A stretch of DNA of 64,000 bases from positions 50,846,970 through 50,910,969 of the forward strand of contig OX393579.1 in NCBI GenBank assembly GCA_947652605.1. Reading direction: 5' to 3'. Shown piece after piece: positions 11,913 to 22,443 of the stretch. The notes under the pieces were generated by a model. It made no database searches. It had not been told where the DNA came from and saw only the letters and a program-made list of their open reading frames with translations. The number at the start of each line of letters is the position of its first letter. Positions within the stretch are counted from its first letter, which is position 1. The position numbers and the translations under genes are program-made. The stretch is from Elmis aenea (Eukaryota > Arthropoda > Insecta > Coleoptera > Elmidae).

Positions 11913-12614
11913 CAGTAGCGTAACAAGGGGGGGGGGGGGGAGCGGTCCGCCCCTGGCGTCACATTTTTTTGGGGCGGCACTTTTAGTCTACCCAAATGGG
12001 GTAAAAATGAAATTCTCGGGGTAATGAAGGAATAGTAGATATAATAATCAGTACCGGCATTGGCGCTATTAAATTCATAAAAATTAATTTTTAAAAAAGG
12101 AATTCTTATCGAAGTTAGAGGATAAAACGGGCTACTTGACCTTGCTTCACTGATAACCCGCTCCCTTGTAACGACAGAAATTCCAAGTACCTAATAAAAT
12201 TTATTATACGGTGCCAACCATTCAATAAAATTATGAAACAATTCATTTATTTAAGCCATTAAATTCCATGCAGTTTTAAACTCTATTGTAACAGGGATTT
12301 TTCACCCTTATTAAAAATATGTTCGTGGGAGTGGGGGCGATCTGATTAAAGAAAATAAAAATCAGAAAAGGTTCTACTGTAAAACTGTAATTTTGGAAGA
12401 TGGTTAAGTATTCTACATTATCTAGCTTTGCATTAAAACACGTTTGAACCTCTAAAATTTAAAAAAATTCGCCTGCGGCGCATTTTTTTACCCCTCCCCT
12501 CACATTTTTCTGTCGATTTCTGCTTTGTTTTTTTAAAAAATTAGCGACCCTTATTTATAGGGGCGGCAAATTCAGGGACCGCCCCGGGCGGCACAAACTC
12601 TAGCTACGCCACTG
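11913..12614. mobile_element. hAT-type MITE with 8-bp target duplication
   Basis: The left end is CAGTAGCGTAAC and the right end is GCTACGCCACTG. The flanking 8 bp CTTCCAGC is duplicated perfectly at 11905-11912 and 12615-12622. Both subterminal regions contain GC-rich stretches (GCGGTCCGCCCC on the left, GGACCGCCCCGGGCGGC on the right) that are partly inverted with respect to each other. A poly-G tract of about 14 lies near the left end. It is 702 bp with no coding capacity. Confidence 0.88.
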
Positions 12615-12622
12615 CTTCCAGC

Positions 12623-13588
12623 GTTAATTATGTCAACAACAAAATGAAAATTTATAATCATAAAACTAAGCTGTTTCATTTTATACACTGTAGATCATAT
12701 ATTAAGGAATTAATTAATTTTCAAGTGTGTTTTTTTTGTCTTGACAATATAACAAAATTAAAACAATGACGCAACGAAACACTGCTATTAAATTATTACC
12801 ACAATTAAAATTTTATATTTATTTTTAAATCAAACGCAACGTAACAATTCTTGCGCAATTCAAGAAGTTACTTTCAAAAATTCGTTAGTTAATTTCTTTG
12901 TATGCTCATTTAGAAAGTCCTCTGCCAAATTCTTTTAAATATTATTCATATAATGAGATAAGAAGTTTCGAAACCTCCACAAAATTATTGTTTAATTTCA
13001 CCTAATAATAAAATAATTGTTTGCCATAAAGTAAACGCTGATTAGCCCTGTATTGGAGGAATTATTCACGGCAACATTCGCAATGTAAATCACGTAACAT
13101 TGCAAAAGTCGACCCACAGAACAGATATAACTAACAATTTACATGATTAGTATGATTTAATTTTTGACAGCGTAATTTGCATTAAGAAATAATTATTTTA
13201 AAGGAGGGTTGTGTATTTTAAACCACAGTTATTAAAAGAATGATCGCTTCGAATGAAATTTTGGTTTGTCCAACTAATTACAAACAATCCGATTAAAGAA
13301 CAAATCTAGATTTAAGGCCTTCAATTTTATTAGGTGTTTAGGGATTAGCCGGATACGAATCTTAAATTACGGTAGATTTGCCGAATGTTCTAATATTTTT
13401 GGGTTCTCACAAATAACTATAAGAGTGAATTTGCAAGTAATGCCTACTCATTTTTTTCATACAAAAAAAATCTTACAATCCGAAACAGTGATGTGGGAAT
13501 CTCTAGCATACTTTGAATATTTGAAAACAAAAAATTAAAAAGATTCGCAAACAAATATATGATTTTCCTCCGATTCTTCCCACTCTTG
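12623..13588. other. Unassigned AT-rich DNA
   Basis: No gene or transposon terminus was recognised. Confidence 0.45.
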
Positions 13589-15433
13589 TACAGGGTAGGT
13601 CATTAGTGGCGGATCGGTCGATTGTGGATAAACGGTTTGAGATAGAAAGTTGATTCAAACGATATTCCATACAGTTTTTTCTTCCGAACACGATAAAAAT
13701 ATTTTCAAATATACAGGGTGAGTCACCTCTCTGGAACCAATAGCAACTTTTATATTTCAAATACAACACCCCATTTTTTATTTAATATTCTTGACCGCCT
13801 TCATTTTAGCTTTACATCGATATAAAATAGTACAGGTTTTTATGCGGCCTTCACTAAAAAAAAAAAAAAAAAATTTTTCAAGGTTTTAAGTCTTTATTTA
13901 AAAAATTCTCCTGAAGTCATTTTTCGAAGCACAGAGTTGTAATTTGGTAAGTACATGCAGAAAATATTGCTCTATTAGCTCGATACGAAAAAGTTTGAAT
14001 CACGCATACAGGTTCATAAATAGGTGGCAACTTTCCTGATTTCAAAAGCTCGTAATTCAATTTTTTCAAAAGCAAACCCCTGTATTTTCTTATATCATCG
14101 AATTTGTCTTTAAGAGAGCTTCATTTTTTGTTAAGTATGTCCTATGCCCAAAACTCATACTTTTCAAGATATTCGGATTTTTTTCTTTTTTAATCGTTAT
14201 TAAAGCAAATAGGATGCCGTGGAAATCAAAAACGCTGACTGTTCACTTCACTAACGTCAAAAACTTGTCATTTATTTCTTGAATTATAGCATTTTCACAA
14301 TTAATTTCACTTTACAAGAGCAAATTGATATGGTTTATTGCTTGAGAGAAGGCGAAAGAAATACTTTGGTGGCGGCAAGGATTTACACACATTTTGATTA
14401 ATATGCACTTAAAGGCTAACTAGTTTATTCAATGTTATATAGCAATGATTTTTTTATGTTCTATTATTTTACTAACAGAATTTATTTAATTTTTTTTTGT
14501 GGTTTCAACAAATAATTTGTCTTTCATTTTCCATTTTTCTTCGCGCTTCCTTTAAGGTTTAGAAACACCAGTAAAGTTCATAACAATAATAGAATTGATT
14601 TGGTTGCCAATTTATTTATTGCTTATAAGTGAATCCACAAGACTAAGTATCTACCTACTATTAGTAATTAAATACACGAAACGGTAAATAAACCATGTCA
14701 ATTTGCTCTTGTGAAGTGAAATTAATTGTGGAAATGCTATAATTCAAGAAATAAATGACAAGGTTAGTGAAGTGAACAGTCAGCTTTTTCGATTTCCACG
14801 GCATCCTATTTGCTTTAATATTGATTAGAAAAAAAATGTCGAAAATCTCGAAAAGTTTGAGTTTTAGGTATAGGACATACTTAACAAAAAATGAAGCTCT
14901 TTTAAAGACGAATTTGATGACATAAGAAAATACCGGAGTTTACATTTGAAAAAATCGAATTACAAGCTTTTGAAAATCAGGAAAGTTGCCACCTATTTAT
15001 GAACACCCTGTATGCGTGATTCAAACTTTTTCGTATCGAGCTAATAGAGCAATGTTTTCTGCATGTCCTTACCAAATTACAACTCTGTGCTTCGAAAAAT
15101 GACTTCAGGATTTTTTTTTAAATAAAGACTTAAAACCTTAAAAAACTTTGAATTTTTTTTTTTTAGTGACAAGGCCGCATAAAAACCTGTAGTATTTTAT
15201 ATCGATGTAAAGCTAAAATGAAGGCGGTCAAGAATATTAAATAAAGAATGGGGTGTTGTATTTGAAATATAAAAGTTGCTATTGGTTCCAGAGAGGTGAC
15301 TCACCCTGTATATTTAAAAATATTTTTATCGTGTTTGGAAGAAAAAACTGTATGCAACACCGTTTGAATCAACTTTTTATCTCAAAGCGTTTAGCCACAA
15401 TCGACCGATCCGCCACTAATGACTCACCCTGTA
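13589..15433. mobile_element. Concentric palindromic Tc1/mariner-like element
   Basis: The arms (about 13589-14330 and 14690-15433) are near-perfect reverse complements. Three pairs of TACAGGGT-like termini are nested: an outer pair at 13589 and 15433, a middle pair at 13712 and 15310, and an inner pair at 14007 and 15012. All point inward like successive terminal inverted repeats. The loop keeps a short transposase-like HTH (14306-14401). Part of the arms is related to the tail of the transposase-bearing remnant at 36.6-37.3 kb. It is probably a non-autonomous palindromic derivative, or elements nested exactly in each other's centre. Confidence 0.8.
14306..14401 (+). pseudogene. Transposase N-terminal HTH remnant in the palindrome loop
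   Basis: The frame reads FTLQEQIDMVYCLREGERN, then TLVAARIYTHF, then a stop. It follows the pattern of mariner-like/DUF4817-type N-termini (E..DMVY..GE...N...A.R+Y). Only about 31 residues remain. The start of this sequence lies in the mirrored arm, so its first residues are also encoded in reverse near 14690-14720. It identifies the parent of the palindrome as a transposase-encoding Tc1/mariner-like element. Confidence 0.5.
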
Positions 15434-15435
15434 TA

Positions 15436-15760
15436 TCTTCTCCGTTTTCATTGTTCTCCTCTTTTAAAAGTTTTTGGAAATGATCTCTCCGTTTATGCAT
15501 AATCTCCTCCTTATTAGATAGTATAGATCCATTCTCATCTTTTATTTGTTTTAGTACTATAACTTTGTTCTCTTTCATTCGCCTCATAACCCCGTTAAAT
15601 AGCTTTTGGTTTTCCCTAAACGCATCTCTCATTTTATTACCAAATTTGCTTATGAACACCCAAAGTCTATTTCTTAAAATAATAAATACTGGTTTTTTAA
15701 TGCAAAAGAAATTCTGTTCAATATTAAAGTGGAGGAGGATATATTTAAAATAAAATTTTA
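15436..15760 (-). pseudogene. RTE-like LINE fragment (pre-RT region)
   Basis: On the minus strand the translation gives FISKFGNKMRDAFRENQKLF, then IKDENGSILSNKEEI, then RRDHFQKLL. It aligns with the N-terminal part of the frame at 26.0-27.8 kb (KFGQSMNDNFRDNQKLF, IKDKDGTIITEEDKI, RWRQHFMEL). The fragment stops abruptly where the concentric palindrome ends at 15433, so that element probably inserted into, or recombined next to, the LINE. No RT catalytic motifs are present. It is a dead relic. Confidence 0.75.
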
Positions 15761-16504
15761 AAAATATTACCCTTGTTTTTTTTAATTCCCAATTAATTTA
15801 GCTCTGTTTGTAAGAAATAATTCAGAAAAGTATCTTTCAGCATGCGCTTTATTTATGCAGTTAACACTTGTCACAATTTGTCACTCGTTTAGCATCATAG
15901 TTTGTGCAGTAAATACCCAACTTTTTATTTTTATACGTCTTACAGAATTAATCACAGGATTAATAATGAATCTAATTCTGAGATACAAATTAGCAACTCG
16001 ACTTGACAGTTTTATATCCTTGTTTTCAGATTTTCTATTTAATTACTTCCTCTTAGTTCGCTAAAACTTGGACCATCGATCGTGTTTGAAACTGAAATCG
16101 TTTTATTGTGCTGGTACAGTGTCGTAATAAATCTGAAGAAACTTGAATTTATGCAAAATACAAAGTAAAATTATAGTTTATGTGTATATCATTTGTATAA
16201 TGGCTTTATTTTTGCAATTAATGCTGTGATATATCGTTTAGTCTGGAACTTGCTCGCTTAAATGTGAACTTATCCAAAGTTTGTGGTAAAATATCGATGG
16301 ATTATTCATCGTGGCAATTAAATAGTAAATTTTGAAGCACAGCTTTTTACTTTTACTTTATTTTACAACTTTTCTCTAAACTATAAATGGTGGAAGCATA
16401 GGTTTTCTACAGAAAAATGTAAAACTTTAGAATACCTCTTTTATTAATGTAAAAGATATGATACTCTTTTTAATCGGATTCTCTTGTCTATTTCGCTGTC
16501 GAGA
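15761..16504. other. Unassigned AT-rich DNA
   Basis: No gene or repeat terminus was recognised. Confidence 0.45.
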
Positions 16505-17042
16505 TACAGGGTGTCCCCGTTATCACCGCGAATATTTTAAGTGGTGATAGAGGACCTTTTTCTAAGACAAAATTTTAAGTAAAATTTTTTCCTAAAATCA
16601 AATGCTAAGCTGATATCAACACTTACTTGATTTTTTTACACTTCTGCATTTTTAAGACTCTGTAGCCAAAAATATCAATTTTATCGTAAAATACCTTTAA
16701 GCTTTTTAATAGAACATGAAATTCTCTACAAAATTAGTTATATTTATTTTTTGTCTACAGGCAACGGTTGAGAGTTATAAAGCAGTTTGTACAAAAAAAT
16801 GTAAAAAACTTACAAAATTTAATTGTTTCTTAGACTTTGCAACCGCTATATCTTTAAAACGAAAGGTTGTACAAAAAAACCGACTACCCATTCCGGATAG
16901 CAAATTTTATGGGCTACAACTTTGGTCTAGTGAAATTTTTTGAAAATCAAACGATCTTCCGGAAAAGCTGAAAATAAGGAATAGAGTGCAAAAACAAAAT
17001 TTCCTACAAATATTGTTTTGTATTTAAAAATGCTTTTAAAGA

Positions 17043-17099
17043 GAGTGCGATTACGTGATTGAAAAAGATGGAGGTCATTTTGAACACTTATTGAAGTAA
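17043..17099 (+). pseudogene. Transposase C-terminal tail, left arm copy
   Basis: The frame reads ECDYVIEKDGGHFEHLLK followed by TAA. It resembles the extreme C-terminus of mariner-like transposases, where a Cys is followed by a conserved GGHFEHL box. Nothing upstream in this frame is recognisable. A mirrored copy occurs in the right arm. Confidence 0.55.
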
Positions 17100-17604
17100 T
17101 TTTGCGGTTACATGTTCATTTTATTGCGTCCAGATGGATTTGTATTGTTTTGCATTTTATCGTGTTTTTTTTCACCTTTTTCACTATTATAAACATTTCT
17201 ATGATACATTTAGTTTTATTGAACAACATATTTACCGAAGATGTAGTCCGTTAAATGCCTTATTAGCAATAGGCATCCGTTTTGCTCCACGACGTTTCGT
17301 TAAAAAGATGCGGCGTTTTTAAAAATTTACATAACTTATTTATATGCAATTTTACAATTTTTTTTTAAATTTGTTCGTTAGCTCCTTAAAAAAAATGATA
17401 AGGGGTGGTTTTCTGAAGAATTTCAAACTTCATAAAAAGCTTTGAAACTGATGAGATACATAATTTTATGAATGTTGCCGATGCTATGGCATTTGTAAAT
17501 ACAAAATATCATAATTACCGGGAGTTTTTGTTTTTCGAAAACGATAAAATGCATAACAATGCAAATCCATCTGGACGCAATAAAATGAACATGTAACCAC
17601 AAAA

Positions 17605-17661
17605 TTACTTCAATAAGTGTTCAAAATGACCTCCATCATTTTCAATCACGTAATCGCACTC
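17605..17661 (-). pseudogene. Transposase C-terminal tail, right arm copy
   Basis: This mirror image of the left-arm copy reads ECDYVIENDGGHFEHLLK and a stop on the minus strand, with one substitution (K to N). Having the same coding tail in both arms supports formation by inverted duplication. Confidence 0.55.
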
Positions 17662-18204
17662 TCTTTAAAAGCATTTTTAAATACAAAACAATATTTGTAG
17701 GAAATTTTGTTTTTGCACTCTATTCCTTATTTTCAGCTTTTCCGAAAAATCGGTTTGATTTTCAAAAAATTTCACTTGACCAAAGTTGTAGCCCATAAAA
17801 TTTGCTATCAGAAATGGGCCGTCGGTTTTTTTGTGCAACCTTTCGTTTTAAAGATACAGCGGTTGCAAAGTCTAAGAAACAATTAAATTTTGTAAATTTT
17901 TTACATTTTTTTGTACAAACTGCTTTATAACTCTCAAACCATTGCCTGTAGACAAAAAATAAATATAACTAATTTTGTAGAAAATTTCGTACTCTATTAA
18001 AAAGCTGCAAGGTATTTTACGATAAAATTGATATTTTCGGCGACAGAGTCTTATAAATGCAGAAGTGTAAAAAAATCAAGTAAGTGTTGATATCAGCTTA
18101 GCATTTGATTTTAAGAAAAAATTTTACTTGAAATTTTTTCTTAGAAAAAGGTCCTCTATCACCACTTAAAATATTCGCGGTGATAACGGGGACACCCTGT
18201 ATAT

Positions 18205-18653
18205 GTTCCTAGTTCTTGATTATGTTCTCCATCTCTGTCTATCATTGACTAACTGTGTCACATCTCTCAAGCTGCCTCCTTCATTTTTTAGCCTACGTCG
18301 CCCTTCGTTTCTCAATTTTTTCTTGGTCTTGCTCTACTTCTTTTTCCCTCAAACTTTGTTTTCTTTACCATTTTTGCGTACCTGCTTTCTGGCATACGTG
18401 AAGATGTCTCAGCCATCGTAATTGGTTTGTCTACATGTTTTTTTGCATTTCCTTCCTAGGCTTTTGTCTGATTTTATCATTGCTAATCTTATAAATTTAT
18501 CTACGTCCTTCTATTCTTCTCGAAAATCTCATCTCCTGCTCTGTATCCTATCTTTTTGCTTTCTTCTTAGTGCCCAAGTTTCTGAACCATAAGTAAGAAT
18601 TGGTATGTACACAGAAAATAACACCACATTATATGCATATGCCAGTTCTGTTA
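18205..18653 (-). pseudogene. LINE C-terminal fragment (family 2), interrupted by MITE
   Basis: On the minus strand, pieces such as LTYGSE (RT thumb side) and, after frameshifts, GGSLRDVTQLVNDRQRWRT mark the C-terminus of an RTE/endonuclease-RT type LINE. The ending resembles the common pattern in which a V..LA.DR..WR box closes the protein. A second copy occurs at 28165-28262, 28925-29080 and 29384-29560. The right boundary is split by the Harbinger-type MITE at 18654-19214, with the LINE resuming at 19215. Many stops; non-functional. Confidence 0.6.
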
Positions 18654-19214
18654 AGCCTGTGTTACACGATGAAAGATTCTGTACAGAAATTTGTACCAAA
18701 TATTATACAGAAAATCTTATATCGTGTCATACAGGTTTCTCGTACAAAATTCTGTATAGTTTCTTGCATGTACAAGCGTTCTATGCAGTTTCTTGTACAG
18801 AAAATACAATAGGGCGTGTTCTATTTTCATGCAAGTTTTGATACAGAATATGCGTGCTACACATGCGCATTCAGTTCGTGAATAATGGCGACTAACAGCT
18901 GATTTTGAACAACTGCAGCTAAAGAAAATATAAACAATAGAAATTCCTGTTAATAGTTGGTAACCCGAAGCAGGATGTTGTTCTTGTTTAAAATGGCAAT
19001 TACAAGGGATAAATACCTTGTTTTAAGAGGTAGTGCATATCTGTGTTTATACAGTTTAGGCGCATGTGCATGGGCAGTAACTTGTACATAAAATTGTATC
19101 AGTGTCACACACAGTTCCAAACGAATGGAATTATGTACTAAAATCTGTACAAGAAAAACAATACTTATTTTGTATTAAATTTTATACAGAAATTTACACC
19201 GTGTCACACGGGCT
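18654..19214. mobile_element. PIF/Harbinger-type MITE with TTA duplication
   Basis: The ends are AGCCTGTGTTACACG and, complemented, AGCCCGTGTGACACG. TTA is duplicated at 18651-18653 and 19215-19217, the TWA target typical of PIF/Harbinger. The related LINE copy near 29400-29430 is uninterrupted (GCCAGTTCTGTTAAAGATAT), giving an empty site that confirms both the insertion and the 3-bp duplication. The interior is crowded with TGTACA/TTGTACAG motifs in both orientations. It is 561 bp and non-coding. Confidence 0.9.
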
Positions 19215-19217
19215 TTA

Positions 19218-19880
19218 AAGGTATTGGTGTCAGAATATTATTATAATGTATACTTTATAATTAAAAAGGTAACCTTTAATGTCAACAAAATTGCACCCTT
19301 GAGAAATAACATTGTTAATAAATATTTAAGAAAGAATTTAAAACACTTCTTAACTCCACTCGGATGTAGTTTTTACGTTTTTTTTCCTTTTAATAACTGA
19401 AATGTTAAAGAAAAAATAAACCAACAATAAAAAATTTCTGGTTCACGAATATTTGCAAATTGCTTTTTGTTTAGATATGAATAATCGACAAAAAAGGTTA
19501 AAATTGAAAGCTATGCTTTTTTTGTAACAAGAAGCAAGATCGTAGTGCTCTTATAAAGCTTCTAAGCAAAGTTTACATTTAGGATGTCCTGAATTAGTAT
19601 TGAACACATTAAAATTTAAATATTTGCGCTCAGCCTTCTGTCTTTTGAACCGTATTAGGAACAGCAAATTGAGTTGTGTGGTGATTATTTGCTGCTGCTG
19701 AATATTTTATTATTTGACTAAATTTACTTTAGCATACATCTTTTTATTAATTTGCATGCTGTTTAGCGGCATTGGCGTGATATATTCCTAAGCTTTTGGT
19801 TTTCGAAATGTTACAAAATCGTTCAAAGAATTATGTTTGCGAATTTGTTAACTTATTTGGAAAGGAAGAATGTTTTTATA
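19218..19880. other. LINE continuation, then unassigned DNA
   Basis: The first 30-40 bp (AAGGTATTGGTGTCAG) continue the LINE interrupted by the MITE. The rest is AT-rich and unassigned. Confidence 0.45.
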
Positions 19881-19889
19881 ACAGTGTCC

Positions 19890-20215
19890 TATTAATGTAA
19901 CTCTGGTAGGTGTTACAGAATAAGGGTTTGCCACCAATATATATAACGCTGTACGGAATATGATTGATAACATGACCAGTTCAGTAGAAACAGAACAAAA
20001 AGTTTGGCAGACGATACAAGTCACGAAAGGATTGAGGCAGAGCTGCTGTATCGCACCTACATTGTTCAAAATTTGGGTGTATTCATCGGAGAAGAAAATG
20101 TATGTAACTTTCATTTTGCTGATGACCAAGTTATCGCCGCGTAAGATGAGATAGTTATGCAATACATGCTACCCAAGCTTAATGAAAAACATAATAAGTA
20201 TGGGCCGACAGTTAA
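19890..20215 (+). pseudogene. LINE reverse transcriptase fragment with FADD box (family 2)
   Basis: Translation in shifting frames gives IQVTKGLRQSCCIAPTLFKI, matching the RT block G.RQGC...PTLF. About 20 codons later comes NFHFADDQVIAA, the FADD catalytic box, then LPKLNEKHNKYG. The family is similar to the fragment at 30.3-30.6 kb, which also has FADDQVVIA. It is broken by frameshifts and stops, and ends where an RTE-like LINE begins. Confidence 0.75.
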
Positions 20216-20221
20216 TACATA

Positions 20222-21045
20222 ACTGAGCTAATGTTGGCAGACGACATGGTCTTAGTCGCGGAAACAGAAAAGAATCTGCAACTTAATCTAGAAACTCTAA
20301 ACCAGGAATTGGAAAACATCAATAGAAAAATAAATACAGAAAAAACTAAAACTATTATCGTTACAATAAAGAACAAAGGGCATAACATCACTTTAAATGG
20401 GCTTAGGTTGGAACATGTAGAAAGCTTTAAATATTTAGGAGTGATGATAGAGAAAAATGGAGGAATGGACAAGGAAATAAGCGAAAGAACAGAAAATGTG
20501 GGAATAATATTTAACAGTTTATGACAACATATTTGGGAAATAGGGAAGTCCCAAAACGAACAAAAGCGGGAGTGGTAAAAAAGGTAGTAACTCCGGCACT
20601 TTTATACGGAAGTGAAACGTGGACACTCACAAATAAAAATAGTAGCAGAGTAATCGCAGCCGAAATGAGATTTCTAAGAAAAATCCAAGGAAGAAACAAA
20701 AAAGATAGAATCAGAAAAGAAACATATAGAGAACAATTAAAGATAAAATCAGTTGAAACAAAAATACAGGAAAGACAGCTGGGATGGTTGGGTCACCTTT
20801 ATAGAATGAAAGAAGAAAGGTTAACCAGAAGAGCATATGAAGCAAGATCACAGGGAAAAACAAAAGAGGTAGACCAAGAAAAACCTGACAAGACGAAGTT
20901 AAAAAAGCAGCACAGATAGAAACATCAAATGGAAAGACATAAAAAGGCTAGCACAAGACAGAAAAACATGGAAAAAATTCAGCACAACACAACTCCTTAG
21001 TCCGTCCTACACCTAACAGTAGAAGGACTCATGACTAAATAAAAT
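20222..21045 (+). pseudogene. RTE-like LINE RT C-terminal half and 3' end
   Basis: It starts with LMLADDMVLVAETEKNLQ, the second catalytic box, then INTEKTKTIIVT and ESFKYLGVMIEKNG. A stop and frameshift near 20521 lead into KVVTPALLYGSETWTLT, then RFLRKIQGRNKKDRI, then QLGWLGHLYRMKEERLTRRA. The basic tail is frameshifted near 20870. The 3' untranslated end (ACACCTAACAGTAGAAGG, then ATGACTAAATAAAATCATGA) matches the 3' end of the copy at 25.9 kb. The upstream RT domain is missing, so it is a 5'-truncated or rearranged copy. Confidence 0.85.
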
Positions 21046-21535
21046 CATGATAATTTTTCACGGAACACTTATTAACTTTCCGCGGGAAACTGGTGTGGAT
21101 TGAGAAAAGCTGGTCTAAGACAAGATGAACTTATTGACTAAAAAAAAAATTTTATTTATTTGTTCACAGTTATAATGATTCAAAGACACTAAAAATTTCG
21201 CAATAATTTTGCCTTGCCACAAAAACGAGTTGCTTGGTAACAGGTGAAGGGCTTTGAAATTAAAAAAAAAAATTGGTTTTAGTTCTTAATGTGACTAAAT
21301 TAATGCATTTTTATTTTTAAATAATATATCATTTTAATTTTTTCTCCGTATCTTTCTTTTTATCTTGACGCTTTTTGGATTCATTTATTTCTATCTAAAG
21401 TAAAAGTACTTTAACTTGATGTTACATTGTTTTTAGCTGTTCGGACAGCCAGAAGACATAAAAAGACACCACAAAATCGCAACATCTCATTACAACACCA
21501 TGTATATAAATCACCCGGGGTTGCTCGAAGTCTGT
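21046..21535. other. Unassigned DNA
   Basis: Apart from a short match to 6630-6660 at the start, nothing was recognised. Confidence 0.4.
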
Positions 21536-21760
21536 TTAATTACTAATCGGGGTTAGCCAATTAATGCAGCCAATCGTGGACTGTTCTTCGCAGATATCAT
21601 CTCAAGAAACGAGCGTCTATCCGAGATATATGGCGCCACTTCACGCATACGCAACCCCATCGCTGCCAACAGCCGGCTGGGCGCGAAGGCCGGAGAGAGA
21701 CACCAAATCACGGGCCATGATGTGCAGATAGTTTGCGGTTTTAGCATTGACTAGAGTTGC
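21536..21760. other. GC-richer unique block
   Basis: The composition changes sharply here (GCCGGCTGGGCGCGAAGGCC near 21671), with no transposon ends and no splice-flanked frame of a known family. It could be a conserved non-coding or regulatory block, or an exon I do not recognise. Confidence 0.25.
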
Positions 21761-22180
21761 AAATTGTATTGTCTTGTATTTATTTGTGTTTGGTTAACAC
21801 AGAATGTTTGGCTAAATTTGCGGGACGTTATTGTTTGTTGTGATGATGTGTTATTAAACGAATTAGCCGTTATTTTACTTTATAATACAATTAGAAATTG
21901 GTACATACAAATGCACTTCATGTCTGTTAATTACGGTAATGTGAGGTCCGTTGCCTTATCTATCACAAAATTAAATCGTCATTATTTGCGAAATCCTTCC
22001 CATTTTGCGAATATACAGGGCGTATAACGCGATATGAAGGACGTGGGGATCGCGGAGAAAGTTAAGTTATACAACTATGGTTAAATTAATAAAACATTGT
22101 TATTTTGAGCTTAGTAAAAATCTAAACGAAAACCATAATTGTATATCCAGCAAGTCTGATCTGCAGTTTTCTTATTCGTT
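21761..22180. other. Unassigned DNA with one isolated transposon-like end
   Basis: An isolated ATACAGGGCG lies near 22014, resembling a decayed TACAGGGTG terminus, with no partner found. Nothing else was recognised. Confidence 0.35.
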
Positions 22181-22443
22181 GCTGCAGCCTTCGATAAAGT
22201 ATGGCACAAAGGACTGATACATAAAATTCCTAAAACTCTTCCTAAGCAATACCTATATATCTTAACATCATATTTCTCTGACAGACTACAGAATAAAACC
22301 AGAAGATGAATATTCTGACTTGAAGGAGATAAAAGCAGGCGTACCACAGGGTAGCGTCCTTGGTCCTATCCTTTATCTGTTATACGCTAGTGGGCTAGTG
22401 ATATAGTAGCAACATTTGCAGACGACACTGTACTACTTGCAAT
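22181..22443 (+). pseudogene. Jockey-like LINE reverse transcriptase fragment
   Basis: Translation reads AAFDKVWHKGLIHKI, then YLYILTSYFSDRLQ. After a frameshift comes IKAGVPQGSVLGPILYLLYA, the RT block GVPQGSVLGP, and then IVATFADDTVLLA, the F/YADD catalytic box. The order and spacing are those of Jockey-type insect LINEs (FDKVWH...GVPQGSVLGP...ADD). A deletion separates the two catalytic blocks by only a few codons. The fragment is cut at 22443 by an hAT insertion that lies within the codons after the ADD box. No continuation was recognised beyond it. Confidence 0.85.

Larger units (their letters stand above)
16505..18201. mobile_element. Palindromic TACAGGGTG element with transposase ends in both arms
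   Basis: The ends are TACAGGGTGTCCCCGTTATC and its reverse complement at 18182-18201. The arms of about 650 bp (16505-17168 and 17538-18201) are reverse complements with few mismatches. Each arm contains, in opposite orientation, the last codons of a transposase-like frame (17043-17099 plus, 17605-17661 minus). The loop of about 370 bp holds no recognisable domain. This suggests an inverted duplication of one end of a Tc1/mariner-like parent. Confidence 0.8.

Noticed and set aside
15253..15483. Plus-strand frame MLYLKYKSCYWFQRGD, with a near-identical minus-strand frame at 13503-13769
   Set aside because: The same sequence read from the two mirrored arms of the concentric palindrome; no coding family resemblance.
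16716..16943. Short secretory-looking reading frame beginning MKFSTKLVIFIFCLQ
   Set aside because: It lies entirely in the left arm of the 16.5-18.2 kb palindrome and is mirrored in the right arm, so it is transposon arm sequence, not a gene.
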